Assembly: GCF_032921865.1 (NCBI RefSeq)
Contig: NZ_CP136684.1
Location: 1,780,501-1,844,500 of the forward strand
Length of the DNA stretch: 64,000 nt
Origin: Thalassospira lucentensis
Lineage (GTDB): Bacteria > Pseudomonadota > Alphaproteobacteria > Rhodospirillales > Thalassospiraceae
Direction: 5' to 3'
Positions within the stretch are counted from its first letter, which is position 1. Each line of letters begins with the position of its first letter. Positions 60,012 through 64,000 of this stretch are shown here, one piece after another. The translations under genes were made by a program, and so were the position numbers. The notes below the pieces were generated by a model. It ran no database searches. It was not told the DNA's origin and worked only from the letters and a program-made list of their open reading frames with translations.

Positions 60012-60623
60012 TTGAGTGTAGGCATCCGTCGCGAAATGACATCGGGATCGCAAGCCTCCGAGGCGGCAAAGCAGACGGCTGCCCTGTCGGAACTTGCTGA
60101 TCAGGACCTTGTGGCCCTGATGGTTCGGAGCGACAAGCGCGCCTATCGCGTGCTTGTTGAACGATACTATCGTGGGATCATCGGGATCGCGCGGCGCATG
60201 GGGCTGACCGCTGGCGATGCAGAGGACGCGGCACAGGATGTTTTTGTCCGGGTCTGGCTGCACCGGGAAAAATGGCGTCCTGAGGGTGCCAGTTTCAAAA
60301 CCTGGCTGTATCGGGTTGCGGTTAACCGGGTAATCGACCTGAAACGCAAACCGCAATTCGTGGACGGCAGCGATCTTGAAAGCATGCCGGATGATGCGAT
60401 GTCACCGGTTGAACAATTGGCACAACATCAGGAATTCAAACGGCTTCGAAGTGCGATCAAGCTGCTGTCAGAGCAACAACAAATTGCCATCAATCTGTTT
60501 TATGACCGCGAGCTGTCGAACCAAGAAGCGGCCGCGATTATGAGTGTTTCCGTCAATGCGATGGAATCACTATTAAAAAGGGCACGAAAGCGACTGCGTG
60601 AAGAGTTGAAAGCGATGGGATAG
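60012..60623 (+). CDS. ECF-type RNA polymerase sigma factor
   Basis: Extracytoplasmic-function sigma factor (202 residues). Region 2 is DQDLVALMVRSDKRAYRVLVERYYRGIIGIARRMGLTAGDAEDAAQDVFVRVWLHREKW, followed by a GASFKTWLYRVAVNRVIDLKRK segment. Region 4 holds LSEQQQIAINLFYDRELSNQEAAAIMSVSVNAMESLLKRARKRLREEL. The TTG start with GAGGGG just upstream is used; an ATG 24 bp later is possible. It is 7 bp after fliS and is followed by anti-sigma-like and sensor-like genes, so it is the sigma of a cell-surface-signal module embedded in the flagellar cluster. Confidence 0.92.
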   Translation: MSVGIRREMTSGSQASEAAKQTAALSELADQDLVALMVRSDKRAYRVLVERYYRGIIGIARRMGLTAGDAEDAAQDVFVRVWLHREKWRPEGASFKTWLYRVAVNRVIDLKRKPQFVDGSDLESMPDDAMSPVEQLAQHQEFKRLRSAIKLLSEQQQIAINLFYDRELSNQEAAAIMSVSVNAMESLLKRARKRLREELKAMG

Positions 60624-60682
60624 ATCGTTAACTTCAGTTGCGTTCGAACAGGTAGGTTCGTCCTAGAAAAAAGCGGTGTGCT

Positions 60683-61366
60683 GTGAAGATCGAGAAATTT
60701 GAAGAATTGCTGGATCAGTACGGATGGGACATATCGTCCTGGCCCGAGCCGCTTCGCCATGAGGCCAACATTTTCGTTGCCCGGAATGACGAAGCAGCAG
60801 AATTGCTCCGGTCCCTGAAATCTGTTGAAGATTTTCTGGCTGATGATCCGTTGCCGATGGGCAAGCATCGCGCTATTGATGATATATTCGCGGCAATTGA
60901 GGCCGAAGAAATTGCAACCGAACCACGGCGCCACGACGCCAAAAGCGATGTCTTTTCCTTTAGCGACGAACGTCCCGGACATAGTGCCGAGCCGCAAATG
61001 GCAGAGCACGGGGACGATCCCGCTCCACAACGACGGACATATCCATCCGAAAGGGCGCCAAATCCGGTGAGCGGTATGGCCGGACCGACAGACCCGATAC
61101 GAGCAAAATCAGGTATCCGGGTCAAGTCATCGCGGGCATTGCTGCGCTATTCCGCGACCTTTGCATCAGCCTGCGGGATGGTGCTGTGTGTGATGTTCGG
61201 TTTTGTTGTCGGCGTTGTGTTTACGTCGGAACAGGCAATTCAGACTGACGTCCAGGCAACCGAAATGCCGATGGTGCAGGCGTTGGAAAATCACGTTTTT
61301 GACGAGGCGTCGCAAGGCATGGGAATTGGTTTGAATGGCGATAACACACAAAAGGGGCGGGAATGA
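60683..61366 (+). CDS. Single-pass membrane protein, probable anti-sigma factor
   Basis: Protein of 227 residues starting at GTG. The N-terminal 60 residues (EELLDQYGWDISSWPEPLRHEANIFVARNDEAAELLRSLKSVEDFL) are helical and cytoplasmic, followed by a long disordered proline-rich linker and one transmembrane helix (about 155-182). The short C-terminal end is extracytoplasmic. The DQYGWDISSWP pattern is typical of alphaproteobacterial proteins encoded after ECF sigma genes. No zinc-finger HxxxCxxC motif is present. It overlaps the next gene by 4 bp. By position it is the anti-sigma factor. Confidence 0.7.
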   Translation: MKIEKFEELLDQYGWDISSWPEPLRHEANIFVARNDEAAELLRSLKSVEDFLADDPLPMGKHRAIDDIFAAIEAEEIATEPRRHDAKSDVFSFSDERPGHSAEPQMAEHGDDPAPQRRTYPSERAPNPVSGMAGPTDPIRAKSGIRVKSSRALLRYSATFASACGMVLCVMFGFVVGVVFTSEQAIQTDVQATEMPMVQALENHVFDEASQGMGIGLNGDNTQKGRE

Positions 61367-61869
61367 TGGTTTTTGATGATCGTCGCAAACCGAATGCCAC
61401 CCGAAAGTTTTTGTGGGCCTCGCTTGCGCTGAACCTGTTCCTGATCGGGACGATTGCCGGAAGTATTGCCGCAGGCAGCACGATCCTTCACAGTTTTCTT
61501 GGAGCTCCGCCACCGATGCCGGGGCAAGATAATGACCGACCACCAGGTGTTCGTATGCTTGCCGATGTGCGCGAAAAGCTCAGTCCTGACGGGCAGGCAG
61601 TTTTTGATGCCGAGTTCGCGCCCGTGATAAAGGATTTGGTGAAGCGCCGCGACGATCTGAAAAAATTCAGGGAATTGCGCGAGGTTTTGTTGCGTGACGA
61701 CGCAACGGACGCCGAGATTCGCGACGTCTTTGGCAGAATGAAAAACGGTATCGGTGATGATATCGGTCGTATCCTGAATCATATGGCCAATGTCGCGGTC
61801 CGCTTGTCGCCCGAAGATCGGGCTGAATTGGCGTTGCATCGTCCGGGACCGCCGCGGCCACCGCGATAA
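61363..61869 (+). CDS. Periplasmic metal-sensor-like protein (CnrX/Metal_resist family)
   Basis: Membrane-anchored periplasmic protein (168 residues) with an N-terminal helix (FLWASLALNLFLIGTIAGSIAAG, about 16-38) and a mostly helical, charged C-terminal domain (VREKLSPDGQAVFDAEFAPVIKDLVKRRDDLKKFRELREVLL). This arrangement resembles the heavy-metal-resistance/CnrX-like family that senses metals or stress and relieves anti-sigma inhibition. It lacks the histidine-rich metal site of CnrX, so metal binding is uncertain. The proline-rich tail ends RPGPPRPPR. Third gene of the sigma/anti-sigma module, followed by a terminator. Confidence 0.7.
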   Translation: MMVFDDRRKPNATRKFLWASLALNLFLIGTIAGSIAAGSTILHSFLGAPPPMPGQDNDRPPGVRMLADVREKLSPDGQAVFDAEFAPVIKDLVKRRDDLKKFRELREVLLRDDATDAEIRDVFGRMKNGIGDDIGRILNHMANVAVRLSPEDRAELALHRPGPPRPPR

Positions 61870-61900
61870 CATCGACGTCAACTGAACGGCGTGTGATTAC

Positions 61901-61927
61901 AAGGGAGTGCTTGGGCACTCCCTTTTT
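61901..61927 (+). terminator. Rho-independent terminator after the ECF module
   Basis: AAGGGAGTGC and GCACTCCCTT form a perfect 10 bp stem with loop TTGG, followed by TTT. It ends the fliC-fliD-fliS-sigma transcript and separates it from flgD. Confidence 0.88.
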
Positions 61928-61946
61928 GTTTTTGGATTTATTATTC

Positions 61947-61991
61947 AAAAAAAATGAATTTGCTGCGCCAGTTTTTCCGTCGTCCAGCGTG
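61947..61991 (+). promoter_or_regulatory. Conserved block upstream of flgD, copy B of a shared motif
   Basis: An A8 run, 11 bp, CGCCAGTTTTTCCG, 7 bp, GCGTG. The 14-mer matches the flagellin copy at 13 of 14 positions with the same spacing to GCGTG. It ends 44 bp before the flgD start and follows a terminator, so it is a promoter candidate. Confidence 0.5.
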
Positions 61992-62035
61992 AAACGAACA
62001 TAGACCCGATCAATGTTCGCTTTATGGAGGCGGTG

Positions 62036-62731
62036 ATGAGTTACCTCAGCGGCCTGACATACGATAACCTGACGGCTTCGACGACGTCATCGTCAAGCAC
62101 ATCGACCTCGTCGAGTACGAGCGAAAGCTCGACCTACGAAACCTATATGACGCTGATGCTGACGACACTTCAGAATCAGGATCCGACCGATCCCGAAGAT
62201 GTGTCGGAGATGACCACGCAGCTGGCAACCTTCGAGCAGCTCGAACTGGCTGAACAGAATAATGCTTTGCTGTCCGATCTTTCGGAATCGCTTCTGACCT
62301 TGCAGGGCGTGATCGATAACAGTGCGGCGCAGTCCTATCTTGGTACCGATATTGTCGCAGTCGGGGACACCGCGCCGCTCGAAGATGGCGAGGCCGAATG
62401 GTATTTCGTTCTTGATGATGATGCATCGAATGTCAGCATCGAAATCACCGATGAAGATGGAAATGTCGTCTATGAGACGACAGTGACCGGTGCCGAGGGG
62501 GCGAATAATTTCACCTGGGACGGGACGACTGGTGGCGGTAGCACGCTGACGTCGGGCACCTATACCCTGTCGGTCGAGGCGACCGATGCGGATGGAAATT
62601 CCGTTGATTCCGAAACTCTGATGACCGGTGTGGTGTCGGCAATCGACCTGACCGGCGATGAAGCCGTGCTGTATGTCAACGGGGTCGATGTTTCGATCTC
62701 GGGCGTTCAGGGCACGCAAACAGTTTCCTGA
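62036..62731 (+). CDS. flgD: Flagellar hook capping protein FlgD
   Basis: Hook cap protein (231 residues). The N-terminal TYETYMTLMLTTLQNQDPTDPEDVSEMTTQLATFEQLEL segment is the FlgD hallmark. The C-terminal part has the FlgD Ig-like/tudor region (WYFVLDDDASNVSIEITDEDGNVVYE, TWDGTTGGGSTLTSGTYTLSVEATD). ATG at 62036 is chosen because GGAGG lies 5 bp upstream; an ATG 12 bp earlier overlaps that ribosome-binding site. Very acidic. It precedes flgE by 17 bp. Confidence 0.93.
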   Translation: MSYLSGLTYDNLTASTTSSSSTSTSSSTSESSTYETYMTLMLTTLQNQDPTDPEDVSEMTTQLATFEQLELAEQNNALLSDLSESLLTLQGVIDNSAAQSYLGTDIVAVGDTAPLEDGEAEWYFVLDDDASNVSIEITDEDGNVVYETTVTGAEGANNFTWDGTTGGGSTLTSGTYTLSVEATDADGNSVDSETLMTGVVSAIDLTGDEAVLYVNGVDVSISGVQGTQTVS

Positions 62732-62748
62732 AGTGAAGGATCAAGGTC

Positions 62749-64000
62749 ATGAGCTTAAGCAGTGCACTGAATTCCGCCGTTCTGGGGCTGAATGCGCAAT
62801 CAACATCGCTTGGTGTGATTTCGGGCAATATCAGCAACAGCGAGACTGTCGGTTATAAGGACAGTTCGACATCCTTCTCGTCACTGGTAACGACCCCCGG
62901 TTCGACATCGACCGGCTATTCGAACGGTGTGACGACATCGACCCAGACTAATATCAGCTCGCAAGGACTGATTCAGGCAGATGATACAGCGACCAGTCTG
63001 GCGATTTCGGGTGATGGTTTTTTTGTCGTGACCGATGCCAATGGCGACGTCTACTATACGCGCGCCGGCGATTTCGATACGGATTCCGAAGGAAACCTGG
63101 TCAACAGTTCGGGCTATTACCTCATGGGTTATGCCCTGGATGATGATGGCAATCCGGCAAGTGGAACTGTCCCGACAAGTACGTCGGCTTTGACCACCAT
63201 CAATCTTGAAGAGCTGACCGGTACGGCCGAAGCCACGACTGAAGTTTCGATGGTCGCCAATCTTCCGGCAGATGCGGCCGTTGGCGATGTATTTTCCGTC
63301 GATGTCGAGGTTTTTGATAGTCTCGGAACCAGTCATACGGTGACTTACACTTATGAGAAGACCGCAGCGAACGAATGGGAACTGACCTATTCTGATCCGG
63401 TTCTGACATCGGACGGGACGACGGTTACCGGTACGTCATCGGGTGGACCGTTGACTATTACCTTTGACGGTGACGGCAATCTGTCGGCGATCACGGATGC
63501 CGGTAACACCGATGTAACGGACAGCGCTACATTGACCATCACCGGCTGGACCACGGGTGCCAATGACAGCACGATTGTTTCCGATCTCGGAACGGCGGGC
63601 GACGATGACGGCTTGCAGCAGTTTGCTTCGGACGAGGAAGATGGCGACATGACGCTGTATTCTGTCGGTCAGAACGGTTCAAACTACAGCGAGATCGCCG
63701 AGATATCGATCTCGGACGACGGAGTTGTTTCGGTCACCTATGAGAATGGTGAAAGCGAACCGGTTTATCAGATCGTACTGGCGGACTTTGCGAATGCGGA
63801 TGGTCTGACTGCCTATAGCGACACCGTTTACAAGGAAAGCAACACATCGGGAAGCTACGTGCTGAAAACCCCGGGTGACGGCGGGACCGGGACGCTTGCG
63901 GATTATTCGCTGGAAAGTTCAACGGTCGATACCACCAGCCAGTTTTCCAAAATGATCATCGCACAGCAGGCCTATTCGGCGGCGGCACAGGTCGTTTCAA
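62749..64000 (+). CDS. flgE: Flagellar hook protein FlgE, 3' end cut off by the window
   Basis: Hook protein FlgE. The N-terminal rod/hook signature SALNSAVLGLNAQSTSLGVISGNISNSETVGYK is followed by GFFVVTDANGDVYYTRAGDF and the FlgE core motif VDVEVFDSLGTSHTVTYTYEK. Near the right edge the C-terminal coiled segment (SSTVDTTSQFSKMIIAQQAYSAAAQVVS) appears, so only a short tail is missing. AAGGATCAAGG precedes ATG at 62749. It continues the flgD transcript. Confidence 0.93.
   Translation, partial: MSLSSALNSAVLGLNAQSTSLGVISGNISNSETVGYKDSSTSFSSLVTTPGSTSTGYSNGVTTSTQTNISSQGLIQADDTATSLAISGDGFFVVTDANGDVYYTRAGDFDTDSEGNLVNSSGYYLMGYALDDDGNPASGTVPTSTSALTTINLEELTGTAEATTEVSMVANLPADAAVGDVFSVDVEVFDSLGTSHTVTYTYEKTAANEWELTYSDPVLTSDGTTVTGTSSGGPLTITFDGDGNLSAITDAGNTDVTDSATLTITGWTTGANDSTIVSDLGTAGDDDGLQQFASDEEDGDMTLYSVGQNGSNYSEIAEISISDDGVVSVTYENGESEPVYQIVLADFANADGLTAYSDTVYKESNTSGSYVLKTPGDGGTGTLADYSLESSTVDTTSQFSKMIIAQQAYSAAAQVVS

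Noticed and set aside
1..64000. tRNA genes, CRISPR arrays, insertion sequences and prophage
   Set aside because: No TTCGA-loop/acceptor-stem arrangement, no regularly spaced repeats and no transposase, integrase or phage structural genes were seen in any frame.

Overview
This window looks like a chromosomal segment of a marine alphaproteobacterium of the Rhodospirillales, most likely Thalassospira or a close relative. This is inferred from gene content and protein flavour: ChvG/ChvI next to an HprK/EIIA/HPr/EI relay, two TRAP transport systems, a DctB/DctD pair, the dnaX-ebfC-recR order and the flagellar gene order. No rRNA, tRNA, CRISPR array, transposase or phage gene was found. The only structural RNA recognised is the small signal recognition particle RNA.

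Layout. Positions 1-6500 (minus strand) hold a TAXI-type TRAP transporter (fused permease, DUF1850 protein, binding protein) below a DctB/DctD-type sigma-54 two-component system. Between them lies a near-consensus -24/-12 promoter with two matching upstream palindromes, so the pair very probably controls the transporter. Positions 6700-13300 (plus) hold chvI, chvG, hprK, rapZ, an EIIA-Man domain protein, HPr and enzyme I: an envelope-stress two-component system joined to a PTS phosphorelay without sugar permeases. ahcY and a small tautomerase-family protein follow. Positions 15300-32400 are mixed housekeeping and regulatory genes: a nucleotidyltransferase, a cupin, an MFS pump with a divergent TetR regulator, a KtrAB-type potassium system, an HD hydrolase, a PAS multi-domain pseudokinase, a 2-hydroxyacid dehydrogenase, a DUF4139 protein, FliW, and a membrane adenylate cyclase overlapping a Crp/Fnr regulator.

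Positions 32600-39620 (plus) form a catabolic island: DctP/DctQ/DctM TRAP transporter, shikimate/quinate-type dehydrogenase, GntR regulator, a fusion of 3-dehydroshikimate dehydratase with an HPPD-like dioxygenase domain, and a type II dehydroquinase. Together these would import a quinate/shikimate-type acid and convert it to protocatechuate. A 1.2 kb non-coding stretch follows, with interspersed repeats bracketed by two identical palindromes.

Positions 40836-54600 hold recR, ebfC, dnaX, ffs, nudC, a periplasmic binding protein, two glutathione transferases with divergent regulators, a peroxiredoxin-like/prolyl-hydroxylase fusion, dapE, dapD and a HAD nucleotidase. Positions 55000-64000 are a motility block: an EAL protein, flagellin, FliD, FliS, then an ECF sigma factor with an anti-sigma-like membrane protein and a periplasmic metal-sensor-like protein, then FlgD and the start of FlgE. 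The flagellin and flgD upstream regions share a conserved sequence block that may be a common promoter.

The least explained items are the ECF sigma module inside the flagellar block with the shared upstream motif, the sigma-54 enhancer architecture with a possible leader peptide in front of the TAXI transporter, the histidine-less PAS pseudokinase, and the palindrome-bracketed repeat island.
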